Shown here: positions 8,241-17,472 of the stretch, in pieces
How positions within the stretch are numbered: position 1 is the first letter of the stretch
Layout of the letters: each line of letters starts with the position of its first letter
Made by a program: the position numbers and the translations under genes
The notes under the pieces: model-generated
The model's database searches: none
Told to the model about the DNA's origin: nothing
What the model saw: the letters and a program-made list of their open reading frames with translations, nothing else
Assembly (NCBI RefSeq): GCF_015223055.1
Contig: NZ_JADFBX010000002.1
Location: forward strand, 310,001-374,000
DNA length: 64,000 bases
From: Pedobacter sp. MC2016-24
GTDB taxonomy: Bacteria > Bacteroidota > Bacteroidia > Sphingobacteriales > Sphingobacteriaceae
Direction: 5' to 3'

Positions 8241-11200
8241 ATGATCTCAGAAGTATTTATCAAGCGCCCGGTCACTGCCATCGTCATATCCATTTTAATT
8301 GTTGTGATTGGGGTGATCGTCATTACCACACTTCCCATCAGTCAGTATCCAAGTATTGCGCCACCAACTGTAACGGTTTCCGGTGCTTATACGGGTGCGG
8401 ATGCCCAAACGGTAGAACAAACGGTAACGACACCTATTGAAAGCCAGATTAATGGTACACCGGGTATGAAATACCTGTCTTCCAGTAGTACCTCTGATGG
8501 GCGTTCATCCATTACCGTAACCTTTGATGTGGGGACCAATATTGATGTTGCGGCCCTGGATGTACAAAACCGGGTAGGGATTGCAGAGCCTTCCCTGCCG
8601 GAGGCAGTAACCCGATTGGGTGTAACCACTAAGAAAGCAAATAGTGACATCCTGATGGTGGTTGGTTTATACTCACCTAATGGAACATACGATGATAAAT
8701 TCATTTCCAATTATGTCAATTTGTATGTTAAAGATGCTTTGCTGCGGGTAAAAGGTGTTGGGGACGTGCAAGCTTTTGGACAACCCTTTAGTATGCGGGT
8801 TTGGCTGGATGCGAATAAGCTGGCCAGACTGGGACTGACTCCTGCTGATGTTTCTGTAGCGATACAGGAACAGAATACCCGTATTCCGGGCGGTAGTGTT
8901 GGTGGGCCACCGCAGCACAATTATCAGACATTCGAGTTTTCTGTGATCCTGGACGGGGATCTGAACACCATAGACCAGTTTAAAAACATTGTCATTAAAA
9001 CGGGTGCTGACGGCGCGCCGGTATACCTTAAGGATGTGGCCCGGGTAGAACTTGGCTCTTTCAGCTACGCGCTGAGTTCCAGAGTTAATGGTAAGGTTGC
9101 TTCTTTAATGGCCATTAACCAAAGTCCGGGTGGTAATGCCGTTCAAACGGCTGACGGGATCCAAAAAGCTCTGGTAGAACTGAAAAAATCTTTTCCTAAG
9201 GATTTAGATTATAAAGTGCCTTATGAAACGGTTACGGTAGTAAAAGTGTCCATTAACGAAGTGGTGCACACCCTGATTGAAGCCCTGATTCTGGTAACCC
9301 TGGTGGTGTTCTTTTTTCTGCAAAGCTGGCGGGCCACACTGATCCCGGTGCTGGCCATTCCGGTATCTATTATTGGGACATTTATATTTTTTACCTTTTT
9401 TGGTTTCTCAATCAATGTGTTGACTATGTTTGGTTTTGTACTGGCTATAGGTATTGTGGTAGATGATGCCATTGTAGTTGTAGAGGCTGTACAGCATTAC
9501 ATGGATCACGATGGACTTTCGGCACCTGATGCTACCCGTAGGGCCATGAAGGACATTACGGCCCCTGTAATCGCGATAGCATTAATTCTGGCCGCTGTAT
9601 TTATCCCGGTTGGCTTTATTCCGGGTATGGTTGGACAATTGTATCAACAATTTGCGATTACCATTGCAGTTTCCGTGTTGCTTTCGGCATTTATTGCTTT
9701 ATCGCTTACCCCGGCACTGTGTTCGATTTTGCTGACACCAATGAAGCTGGATAAAAATTCTAAAGGACTAAATAAATTCTTTTACAAATTTAACCGCTGG
9801 TTTGCCGGTGTGACGCATAACTATTCCAGAGGTGTAAAAAAAGCATTAAAAAGTGCACCTCTGGTCATGATTATTCTCGTTTGTATTTATATCGGAACCG
9901 GGGGCTTGTTTATTAAAAAACCGACTGGCTTTATTCCAAATGAAGATGCCGGTATCTTCCTGATCGGTGCTTCATTGCCTGAAGGTGCTTCTGCTGTACG
10001 GACCGATGCTTTTATCAAAAGGATTACCGATAATATCCGGTCTAAATATCCAGAGGTAGACAACATTACTTCACTTAGCGGGATCAATATCCTAAACATG
10101 TCTTTCAAATCCAATGCGGGAACTTTCTTTGTGCAGCTTAAGAACTGGGATGAACGTAAAAAAGATGTGAATGCGATCATCGCCGGAGTTCAGCAGGATT
10201 TTGCCGGAGATAAAGAAGGAAGCGTATTGGTTGTGGCGCCACCAGCCATTCCAGGTTTAGGAATCAGCGGAGGTTTTAGTTTGCAGATCCAGGAAAAACA
10301 AAGCGGGGATATCAAGCAGTTTGAAGGCAATGTGGGCAAGTTTCTGGGGGCAGCTAACCAGCGACCGGAGATTGGTATGGCTTATACGCTGTTCAATACC
10401 AGAACACCGAATTATAAGGTGAGTGTTGACCGGGAGCAGGCCAAAAAGATGGGCGTGTCTATCGGGTCGATCTACAGCACCATTTCGGCCTATTTGGGCA
10501 GTAGCTATATCAATGATTTTACCAAGTATGGTAGAAACTTCCGTGTAGTGAGCCAGGCCGATACGAATTACCGCGCCAGAATTGAAAACCTCAATTATTT
10601 GTACGTGCGAAATGCCGCCGGTGTTTCCGTTCCTTTGAGTTCTATGGTATCATATAAAGTGATCGAAAACCCTTCGATCATCAATCACTATAACCTGTTC
10701 CGATCGATCGAGGTCGGTGGTGCAGCCAAGCCTGGACGCAGTTCTGGTGATGCACTTAAAGCATTGCAGGAGGTTGCTGCACAAACGCTGCCCGCCAATT
10801 ATGGTTATGATTTTTCTGGTTTAAGTTTACAGGAAACAGAAGCCGGCAATAGTACCATCATGATTTTCTCTTTGGTGATTGTATTTGTGTTTTTACTGCT
10901 GGCTGCATTGTACGAAAGCTGGTCGGTGCCTTTTTCTATCTTACTGGCGGTGCCGTTAGGGCTGTTTGGTGCTATCCTGGCTTTAACCTTTTTACCTAAA
11001 CTGGATAACAATATTTACGCACAGGTAGGTTTGATCACGCTTATTGGTTTATCTGCAAAGAATGCGATTCTGATTGTCGAGTTTGCAAAAGAGCGGGTAG
11101 ATTGGGGCATGGAATTGATTGCGGCGACTATCGAGGCGGTTCGCTTACGGCTCAGACCAATTATCATGACCTCGCTGGCCTTTATTCTAGGGGTAATTCC

Positions 11201-11420
11201 GTTGATCATTTCCAGCGGCGCAGGTGCAGTTTCCCGGCAAACCATTGGCTGGACCGTTGCTGGGGGTATGCTCTCGGCAACGATATTGGCTTTGTTTATT
11301 GTACCAGTACTGTTTGTATTGATTACCCGTTTGGCTTACGGTAAGAAAAAGCTAGCCGAACTACAAGCAGCTTACAGGCCAGAAGACCATAAAGATACCC
11401 TACATGCCGATGAGGATTAA
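8241..11420 (+). CDS. RND multidrug efflux permease, HAE1/AcrB family
   Basis: Proton-driven inner-membrane pump of 1059 residues, the normal length for AcrB-like transporters. It opens with MISEVFIKRPVTAIVISILI and ISQYPSIAPPTVTVSGAYTGADAQTVE, typical of the family. The proton-relay acidic pair in TM4 is present (IGIVVDDAIVVVEAV), and the essential Lys of TM10 is in LIGLSAKNAILIVEFAKE. Two large periplasmic loops and twelve membrane segments are evident. It ends the tolC-adaptor-pump operon and is followed by a terminator. No local TetR/AraC-type regulator is linked to it, so its control is not visible. The substrate is unknown; drug, bile or solvent efflux is usual for the family. Confidence 0.96.
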   Translation: MISEVFIKRPVTAIVISILIVVIGVIVITTLPISQYPSIAPPTVTVSGAYTGADAQTVEQTVTTPIESQINGTPGMKYLSSSSTSDGRSSITVTFDVGTNIDVAALDVQNRVGIAEPSLPEAVTRLGVTTKKANSDILMVVGLYSPNGTYDDKFISNYVNLYVKDALLRVKGVGDVQAFGQPFSMRVWLDANKLARLGLTPADVSVAIQEQNTRIPGGSVGGPPQHNYQTFEFSVILDGDLNTIDQFKNIVIKTGADGAPVYLKDVARVELGSFSYALSSRVNGKVASLMAINQSPGGNAVQTADGIQKALVELKKSFPKDLDYKVPYETVTVVKVSINEVVHTLIEALILVTLVVFFFLQSWRATLIPVLAIPVSIIGTFIFFTFFGFSINVLTMFGFVLAIGIVVDDAIVVVEAVQHYMDHDGLSAPDATRRAMKDITAPVIAIALILAAVFIPVGFIPGMVGQLYQQFAITIAVSVLLSAFIALSLTPALCSILLTPMKLDKNSKGLNKFFYKFNRWFAGVTHNYSRGVKKALKSAPLVMIILVCIYIGTGGLFIKKPTGFIPNEDAGIFLIGASLPEGASAVRTDAFIKRITDNIRSKYPEVDNITSLSGINILNMSFKSNAGTFFVQLKNWDERKKDVNAIIAGVQQDFAGDKEGSVLVVAPPAIPGLGISGGFSLQIQEKQSGDIKQFEGNVGKFLGAANQRPEIGMAYTLFNTRTPNYKVSVDREQAKKMGVSIGSIYSTISAYLGSSYINDFTKYGRNFRVVSQADTNYRARIENLNYLYVRNAAGVSVPLSSMVSYKVIENPSIINHYNLFRSIEVGGAAKPGRSSGDALKALQEVAAQTLPANYGYDFSGLSLQETEAGNSTIMIFSLVIVFVFLLLAALYESWSVPFSILLAVPLGLFGAILALTFLPKLDNNIYAQVGLITLIGLSAKNAILIVEFAKERVDWGMELIAATIEAVRLRLRPIIMTSLAFILGVIPLIISSGAGAVSRQTIGWTVAGGMLSATILALFIVPVLFVLITRLAYGKKKLAELQAAYRPEDHKDTLHADED

Positions 11421-11443
11421 TGATGTGAAAAATTGATTTAAAT

Positions 11444-11473
11444 AAAAAAGCTTCCTTTAGGGGAAGCTTTTTT
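11444..11473 (+). terminator. Intrinsic terminator after the RND operon
   Basis: A perfect 12-bp stem (11444-11455 with 11462-11473) with a 6-base loop, A-rich on the left and T-rich on the right. It lies 23 bases past the pump stop codon and can work in both directions, so it may also serve the minus-strand gene at 11521. Confidence 0.85.
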
Positions 11474-11520
11474 AATAGGTAGATGATTGTTGTATTAGTA
11501 TGCGTTTCTTGCTTAAAATC

Positions 11521-11835
11521 CTACAAAATAAGGATCAATAACAATATAATAATGATAATTGCACCAACAGAAAGGTACACGCCGCCACCGATCGCATTGG
11601 CCTGACTTTTCAGGCTTTTCAATTCTTTGCGCAATTCTTTTTTCTCTGCACGGCTTAAATCCGATTTATCCATTGCTTTGATTTCGTTAACACGGCTAAC
11701 GATTTTTTCCAACTGAACTTTTTGCTCGGCTGTCATTTCAGTCTTGGCATTTGGCGATTTATCCGCTGCCGATACCGTATTTGCACTTGCGGCCATTGTA
11801 AATACCAGTGCTAAAGCGTAGAGTAATTTTTTCAT
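11521..11835 (-). CDS. Small secreted protein with charged helix and C-terminal membrane anchor
   Basis: A 104-residue protein of unknown function. It has a cleavable signal peptide (MKKLLYALALVFTMAASANTVSAA), then a very Lys/Glu-rich helical stretch (about 32-80, KAMDKSDLSRAEKKELRKEL) and a final hydrophobic segment, GGGVYLSVGAIIIIILLLILIL, that would anchor it with almost no tail beyond. The layout fits a short periplasmic helix tethered to a membrane. Similar small proteins are common in Bacteroidota (recalled, not searched). It stands alone, with terminators on both sides. Confidence 0.75.
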   Translation of the reverse strand: MKKLLYALALVFTMAASANTVSAADKSPNAKTEMTAEQKVQLEKIVSRVNEIKAMDKSDLSRAEKKELRKELKSLKSQANAIGGGVYLSVGAIIIIILLLILIL

Positions 11836-11899
11836 AGTCTTTGAGTTGAATTTGTAAATCTGTGATCCCCCTTAAACTGGGTATAACTCGTAAATAACA

Positions 11900-11932
11900 A
11901 AAAACCTACCAAAGTTGATTTGATAGGTTTTT
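11900..11932 (-). terminator. Terminator after the SIMPL-domain gene
   Basis: Arms 11900-11910 and 11922-11932 pair over 11 positions (one G-U pair on the minus strand). A T-run follows on the minus strand. It lies about 35 bases beyond the stop of the gene at 11968. Confidence 0.7.
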
Positions 11933-11967
11933 AAAGCTTTTAAAAAATATAGTGTCTACTGAATAGG

Positions 11968-12678
11968 TCAAAAACCTTTAATTTCAAATACGACATTCAT
12001 GACATAATTCAATTTTATCTTTTTGAAATCAAGTTCAGGAGCAGATGCCGCTGAATCGCTCTCGAAAGCTGCAGATTTCATCTGTACGTTAGCACGGTAC
12101 ATTGGCTGAGGATAGGCTTCATTATTTACTTCCTGAATGTCAATTGCACTACCCAATTTGTCTCCTAAAGCAGTTACCAAATAGGTAGCTTTTTCTTTAG
12201 CAGCAAGTAGGGCTTTGATTTTTAAATCCTTTTTCAGGCTTTCAATTTTAGAATAGTCGTAGCTATCGATATTGGTATATGCTACACCTTTAGGGTCAAC
12301 GTCACCAATTACAGCATTCCATTTATTTAAATCATTAACTTTTAAACGATATTGTTTACTAGCTAAGTAATCTGGATTTTTCTTTTTCTCTACCGTAGTA
12401 TAGCTTGAAATGTTGCTGATGGTTAAGTTTTCTTTTGGTATACCAGCTTGTTGTATTGCATTATACAGTTCGTTTTCCAGGGTGGTAATTTCTACCTTTT
12501 TTTTACTGTTGTTGTCTTTAAGGTATTCTTTTAAAGAGATGCTGATATAAATGATATCCGGTGTAACTTCTACTTCTGCCGACCCGCTTACGCTGATCTT
12601 TTTACGTAAATCTACTTGTTGAGCCATAGCGTTAAAACTAAATAAAGCAACGAAGGCAAAGGCTAATAACTTTTTCAT
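11968..12678 (-). CDS. SIMPL-domain (DUF541) periplasmic protein
   Basis: A 236-residue exported protein. The signal peptide MKKLLAFAFVALFSFNAMAQ is followed by one SIMPL domain (KISVSGSAEVEVTPDIIYISISLKE, typical start; IVFEIKGF-like end). The family includes E. coli YggE and mammalian SIMPL; bacterial members are periplasmic or outer-membrane associated and linked with stress tolerance, without a defined reaction. It is monocistronic, with its own terminator, and lies 81 bases downstream of lspA on the same strand. Confidence 0.88.
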   Translation of the reverse strand: MKKLLAFAFVALFSFNAMAQQVDLRKKISVSGSAEVEVTPDIIYISISLKEYLKDNNSKKKVEITTLENELYNAIQQAGIPKENLTISNISSYTTVEKKKNPDYLASKQYRLKVNDLNKWNAVIGDVDPKGVAYTNIDSYDYSKIESLKKDLKIKALLAAKEKATYLVTALGDKLGSAIDIQEVNNEAYPQPMYRANVQMKSAAFESDSAASAPELDFKKIKLNYVMNVVFEIKGF

Positions 12679-12759
12679 AATAAATATTTTCTTTGTGTGT
12701 CTGGTTATTAGATGAAATTATCATACCAATTCCATACGCTGTGTTTAAATAATTATCAG

Positions 12760-13362
12760 TTATTCTTCAACTATCTCATTATTAAGACCAATTTCTTCCT
12801 TTACATCTTCTTTGAAATAGGTTTTCTGAAAGATCAGGATTAAAACTACGCCTACGGAAATGGCTGCATCGGCTACGTTAAATACCGGTCTGAAGAAAAT
12901 GAAATCTTCACCGCCCCAAACCGGAACCCATTTAGGAAATACACCTTGTACCAGCGGAAAATAAAACATGTCTACTACACGACCATGAAACCAGCCTTCG
13001 TAACCATATATTTTACCATAAAAAACAGAGTCAATGATATTTCCCAGTGCACCGGAAAAAATCAGGGCTACGTTTAAGATCAGGCCCCTGTGGTATTTTT
13101 GCTTGATGAGGTAATGTAAACCATAACCGATACCAGCAACGGCAGCAATCCTGAATAAGGACAGGGCCAGTTTACCAAATTCGCCGCCGAACTCAAGGCC
13201 AAAGGCCATACCATTATTTTCTGTAAAATGAATAATGAACCAGTTGCCTATAATTTTAAACTCCTGGCCCAGGTACATATTGGTTTTGATCCAGGTTTTA
13301 ACCACCTGGTCTACCAATAGCACTAAGAAAATAATTAACAAGGGTTTAGTATAACCTTTCAT
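12760..13362 (-). CDS. lspA: Lipoprotein signal peptidase (signal peptidase II)
   Basis: Aspartyl protease of the inner membrane that removes the signal peptide of lipoproteins after lipidation. The 200-residue protein has four hydrophobic segments and the catalytic Asp motifs GNIIDSVFYG and FNVADAAISVG, plus the conserved FTENNGMAFG. It is longer than the about 165-residue E. coli enzyme because of an insertion between the motifs (GRVVDMFYFPLVQGVFPKWVP), usual in Bacteroidota. It follows the DksA-like gene by 2 bases and ileS further upstream, a cluster common in the phylum (from memory). Confidence 0.95.
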   Translation of the reverse strand: MKGYTKPLLIIFLVLLVDQVVKTWIKTNMYLGQEFKIIGNWFIIHFTENNGMAFGLEFGGEFGKLALSLFRIAAVAGIGYGLHYLIKQKYHRGLILNVALIFSGALGNIIDSVFYGKIYGYEGWFHGRVVDMFYFPLVQGVFPKWVPVWGGEDFIFFRPVFNVADAAISVGVVLILIFQKTYFKEDVKEEIGLNNEIVEE

Positions 13363-13364
13363 TT

Positions 13365-13748
13365 TTACGACTGCTTCAGTTTAGCTTCCATACTTAATGT
13401 AGCATGTGGAACTGCGCGCAGACGTTCTTTCTGAATCAGTTTACCGGTTTCCCTGCAAATGCCATAAGTTTTATTTTCAATACGTACCAATGCCGCTTCC
13501 AGGTTTTCGATAAACTTTTTCTGGCGGGCAGCCAATTGGTTCAACTGCTCTTTTTCTAAAGTTGCAGATCCGTCTTCCAGGGTTTTGTAGGTACCTGAAG
13601 TATCTTCCGTACCATTCGAATTGGGGCTGCTTAAAGAGTTGGTTAAAGAAAGAAATTCTTCTTTAGCCATTCTTAATTTATCCTGAATCAAGACTTTAAA
13701 TTCTTGCAATTCACTATCCGAATACCTGGTTTTTGTAGCTTTTTCCAT
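13365..13748 (-). CDS. TraR/DksA-family protein with degenerate zinc finger
   Basis: A 127-residue relative of DksA, the RNA polymerase secondary-channel factor of the stringent response. The N-terminal two-thirds form a coiled-coil hairpin (about 8-95), and the C-terminus keeps the zinc-finger scaffold YGICRETGKLIQKERLRAVP. Only one of the four expected zinc-binding Cys remains (GIC); the second is Thr/Gly and the distal CxxC is replaced by SMEA. A classic C4 zinc site is therefore not possible. It lies between ileS (54 bases) and lspA (2 bases), probably co-transcribed. A role in transcription is inferred from the family only. Confidence 0.88.
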   Translation of the reverse strand: MEKATKTRYSDSELQEFKVLIQDKLRMAKEEFLSLTNSLSSPNSNGTEDTSGTYKTLEDGSATLEKEQLNQLAARQKKFIENLEAALVRIENKTYGICRETGKLIQKERLRAVPHATLSMEAKLKQS

Positions 13749-13802
13749 AATAATTTTTGTTTTACGCTTGACGCTGTTTACACTGCGAAACCAATAAGAG
13801 CT

Positions 13803-16800
13803 TTATTTTTTTACGGTTTCTATTAAAATTTGCAGTTCAACCTCATCAATCACTATTTTGTTTCCATTATTTAAGTTCTCTGTTAAATCAAAAGCATCAG
13901 CTAAAACTTCCGAGCAAATGTATGCTTTATTTTGTGCTACTGCGCCAGCAATTAAACTGTGGTTTTGTAAAGTAACCTTAATCCGATCCGTTACTTCAAA
14001 GTTCAGTTCTTTTCTAAGGTTCTGAACCCTGTTGATCAGTTCACGGGATAATCCTTCCTGTTTCAATTCTTCGGTAATTGAAACATCAAGGGCTACGGTT
14101 AAACTTCCCAAATTGGTTACCTGCCAGCCTGGAATGTCCTCTGCAATGATTTCAACATCGTTCAGCTCAATCACATAATCCGTGCCGCTAACCGTAAATT
14201 TGCCGGTATTTTCAAAATTCGCTAGATCCTCCTGGCTCATGTTGTTTACTGCTTCTGCCACCAGTTTCATATCTTTACCAACCTTTGGACCTAATGTTTT
14301 AAAATTAGGTTTGATTTTTTTCTTGATAAAGCCCGCAGTATCAGTGATGTACTCGATGTCCTTTACATTGGTTTCAGACAAAATCAGGTCTTTCACCAAC
14401 TCTACTCTTTCGGCAAATTTCTGATCCAGTACCGGGATTAATATTTTTGCCAGTGGCTGACGCACATTGATGCTTGTCTTTTTACGCAGGGACAATACCA
14501 TAGATGATATGTCCTGTGCAAGGTGCATTCTTTCGTTCAGCTCTTTGTCCATTAGCCGCTCATCCGCTGACGGGAACAAGGTTAAATGTATAGACTCGAA
14601 ATTGTTGAACTGATCATCCCTGGTTAAGTTCAGGAATAACCAATCGGAGAAGAAAGGGGCTACCGGCGACATCAATTGCGCTACAGTCATGATGCAGGTG
14701 TAAAGCGTTTCATATGCCGCTTTTTTATCTGCAGTCATTTCACCTTTCCAGAAGCGGCGGCGTGACAAGCGGATGTACCAGTTACTCAGGTGTTCATCTA
14801 CGAAGTTTTGAATGGCCCTCGCAGCTTTTGTAGGCTCGTATGCTGCATAGCTTTCATCAACCTCTGCAGTTAAATCCTGCAGTAACGATAAGATCCAGCG
14901 ATCCAGTTCAGTGCGTTGTGCAACGGGAGTTAAGATGAAGTGGTTGAATTTAAACTTGTCGATATTTGCATATAAGGCAAAGAAAGCATAAGTATTGTAA
15001 AGTGTTCCGAAAAACTTACGGCGCACTTCATCTAAGCCATCCATATTAAATTTCAGATTGTCCCATGGAGAGGCATTGCTGATCATGTACCAGCGAGTTG
15101 CATCAGCACTATAGGTGTCTATGGTGGTAAATGGATCGACACCATTACCCAGGCGTTTAGACATTTTGTTTCCATTTTTGTCTAATACCAGGCCGTTTGA
15201 AACTACGTTTTTATAGGCTACACCACCGTTTTCAATCCGTTCATTGATGGCTTTGATTTCTTCACTGCTTTCGCTGAGCATTACAGCTATGGCATGCAGG
15301 GTAAAGAACCAACCGCGGGTTTGATCTACACCTTCAGCAATGAAATCTGCAGGGTAGGCATTTTCAAATTCTTCTTTATTTTCAAACGGGAAGTGCCACT
15401 GTGCATAAGGCATGGCGCCGCTGTCGAACCAAACGTCGATCAGATCAAGTTCACGTACCATTTTCTCACCGGTTGATGAAGTTAAGATCACATCATCCAC
15501 GTAAGGACGGTGCATGTCTTTCAGTTCAAAATCAGCTTCCATATAACCTGCGGCTACAGATTTGGCGATTTCTGCATTCAGTTCAGCAATAGAACCAATA
15601 CATTTCTCTTCTGTTCCGTCGGCTGTACGCCAGATCGGCAGTGGAGTGCCCCAATAACGGGAACGTGATAAGTTCCAGTCTACCAGATTTTCCAACCAGT
15701 TGCCAAAACGACCTGTTCCGGTAGCTTCAGGTTTCCAGTTGATGGTTTTATTCAATGCCGCCATTTTATCTTTTAACACCGTAGTTTTTATAAACCAGCT
15801 GTCTAAAGGATAATAAAGGATGGGCTTATCGGTTCTCCAGCAATGCGGATAACTGTGTTCATATTTTTTAACGTCAAAAGCTTTATTGTCTTCTTTCAAT
15901 TTGATGGCAATCAGCACATCTGTAGGTTTGAAATCAGCAGCCGCTCGTTCTTCGTCGCTATAATATTCTTCTTTTACATAACGACCGGCAAAATCGGTCA
16001 CTTCCTGAACAAATTTACCTTGTTTGTCTACCAGGGGAAGTTCATTGCCCTGCTCGTCTTTGACCATTACTGCAGGTACGCCATTTTCGCGGGCAACCCG
16101 AAAATCGTCTGCACCAAATACAGAAGCGGTATGCACGATACCAGTACCGTCTTCGGTGGTCACAAAATCGCCAGGAATTATGCGAAAAGCGTTTTTCTCC
16201 AGATCCTCATTGTTTACATAAGGCATCAGCTGGTGGTAAGTTAAACCAACCAGGTCTTTACCGGTAAATTCTGCAGCCAGTGTCCACGGTATTAACTTGT
16301 CACCTCCCTTGTAGTCTTCAAAAGAAAGATCTTTCGCATCCGCTTTAAAGTGTTTGCCGACCAATTCTTTGGCCAATACTACACTTACCGGTAAAAAGGT
16401 ATAGGGGTTAAAGGTTTTGATTTTTACATACTGGATTTTGTCCCCAACGGCTAAAGCGCAGTTGGCGGGTAAAGTCCATGGTGTAGTGGTCCAGGCCAGT
16501 ATCGCAGTCTCTTCGGTTTCGTTTTCAACCAGTACCGGCATCAAAGGATGCTGCTGATCTTTTTTAAGGAAAAACTGGGCGGTGATGGAAGTATCTTTCA
16601 GCATTTTGTAAGTCCCTGGCTGATTCAGCTCATGCGAGCTTAATCCGGTTCCTGCAGCTGGAGAGTAAGGTTGAACGGTATATCCTTTATACAATAGTCC
16701 TTTATCGTAGAACGATTTCAGGATCCACCATAAACTTTCGATGTATTCGTTTTCGTAAGTGACATATGGATTTTCAAGATCAACCCAATAGCCCATTTTT

Positions 16801-17207
16801 TCAGTCAGGTCGTTCCATACATCTGTGTATTTCATCACCTCTTCCTTACAGGCCGTATTGTATTCCTCTACAGATATTTTCTTCCCAATATCTTCCTTGG
16901 TAATGCCTAGTTTTTTCTCAACGGCCAGTTCAATCGGCAGGCCATGGGTATCCCATCCACCTTTACGTTTAACCTGGTAACCTTTAAGGGTTTTATATCT
17001 GCAGAATATGTCTTTAATGGCACGTGCCATCACATGGTGAATGCCGGGCATTCCATTTGCAGAAGGTGGCCCTTCGTAAAAAGTAAAAGGGTTGGTTTTT
17101 GGTCTGGACGAAATGCTTTTTTCAAAGATGTTTTCTGCTTTCCAAAAATCAAGTATCTCTTTGCCTATTTTAGCTAGTTCTAGTTGTTTAAATTCCCTAT
17201 ACATCAA
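13803..17207 (-). CDS. ileS: Isoleucine--tRNA ligase (long, eukaryote-like type)
   Basis: Class I synthetase charging tRNA-Ile. At 1134 residues it belongs to the longer IleS2-like type rather than the about 940-residue E. coli type. The HIGH-type signature is GIHHVMARAIKD near residue 55, and KMSKR is present in LDKNGNKMSKRLGNG. The editing domain (CP1) shows AWTTTPWTLPANCALAV. The C-terminus has the DUF5915-like extension instead of a zinc-binding end. IleS2 enzymes are often less sensitive to the antibiotic mupirocin (family knowledge; not tested here). The ATG at 17207 is 20 bases after a possible start site (see 17234). Confidence 0.97.
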   Translation of the reverse strand: MMYREFKQLELAKIGKEILDFWKAENIFEKSISSRPKTNPFTFYEGPPSANGMPGIHHVMARAIKDIFCRYKTLKGYQVKRKGGWDTHGLPIELAVEKKLGITKEDIGKKISVEEYNTACKEEVMKYTDVWNDLTEKMGYWVDLENPYVTYENEYIESLWWILKSFYDKGLLYKGYTVQPYSPAAGTGLSSHELNQPGTYKMLKDTSITAQFFLKKDQQHPLMPVLVENETEETAILAWTTTPWTLPANCALAVGDKIQYVKIKTFNPYTFLPVSVVLAKELVGKHFKADAKDLSFEDYKGGDKLIPWTLAAEFTGKDLVGLTYHQLMPYVNNEDLEKNAFRIIPGDFVTTEDGTGIVHTASVFGADDFRVARENGVPAVMVKDEQGNELPLVDKQGKFVQEVTDFAGRYVKEEYYSDEERAAADFKPTDVLIAIKLKEDNKAFDVKKYEHSYPHCWRTDKPILYYPLDSWFIKTTVLKDKMAALNKTINWKPEATGTGRFGNWLENLVDWNLSRSRYWGTPLPIWRTADGTEEKCIGSIAELNAEIAKSVAAGYMEADFELKDMHRPYVDDVILTSSTGEKMVRELDLIDVWFDSGAMPYAQWHFPFENKEEFENAYPADFIAEGVDQTRGWFFTLHAIAVMLSESSEEIKAINERIENGGVAYKNVVSNGLVLDKNGNKMSKRLGNGVDPFTTIDTYSADATRWYMISNASPWDNLKFNMDGLDEVRRKFFGTLYNTYAFFALYANIDKFKFNHFILTPVAQRTELDRWILSLLQDLTAEVDESYAAYEPTKAARAIQNFVDEHLSNWYIRLSRRRFWKGEMTADKKAAYETLYTCIMTVAQLMSPVAPFFSDWLFLNLTRDDQFNNFESIHLTLFPSADERLMDKELNERMHLAQDISSMVLSLRKKTSINVRQPLAKILIPVLDQKFAERVELVKDLILSETNVKDIEYITDTAGFIKKKIKPNFKTLGPKVGKDMKLVAEAVNNMSQEDLANFENTGKFTVSGTDYVIELNDVEIIAEDIPGWQVTNLGSLTVALDVSITEELKQEGLSRELINRVQNLRKELNFEVTDRIKVTLQNHSLIAGAVAQNKAYICSEVLADAFDLTENLNNGNKIVIDEVELQILIETVKK

Positions 17208-17233
17208 TCAAGTATCTCCAAAAATTAAGGATG

Positions 17234-17241
17234 CAAAGTTA
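17234..17241 (-). promoter_or_regulatory. Possible -7 promoter box for ileS
   Basis: TAACTTTG on the minus strand fits the TAnnTTTG consensus, 27 bases upstream of the ileS ATG. A matching -33 TTG is not evident at the usual spacing. Confidence 0.33.
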
Positions 17242-17344
17242 AGGTTTTTTAAAATGAAACCATCATCTGCTTAAGTCAAAAAATAAAATGTATGGGATGA
17301 TCTGAAGATTTTACTCCAATCTGTTGCGTCCAGGTGTTTAAAAA

Positions 17345-17378
17345 AGGAAACGGGGCAAAGTATAGAAACCTGCCCCGT
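17345..17378 (-). terminator. Intrinsic terminator after the hybrid kinase gene
   Basis: A perfect 8-bp GC-rich stem (17350-17357 with 17371-17378) followed on the minus strand by TTCCTTTTT. It lies about 95 bases past the kinase stop codon. The rest of the 265-base interval between ileS and the kinase gene holds nothing else recognised. Confidence 0.65.
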
Positions 17379-17472
17379 CATCCAAATTAACGCTCTCGGA
17401 AATATAAACGCAAAAACATTCCCTTTAGTTTTGTGAATTTGATTTTTTTTTAAAATTAATTTAAAAAGAGGC

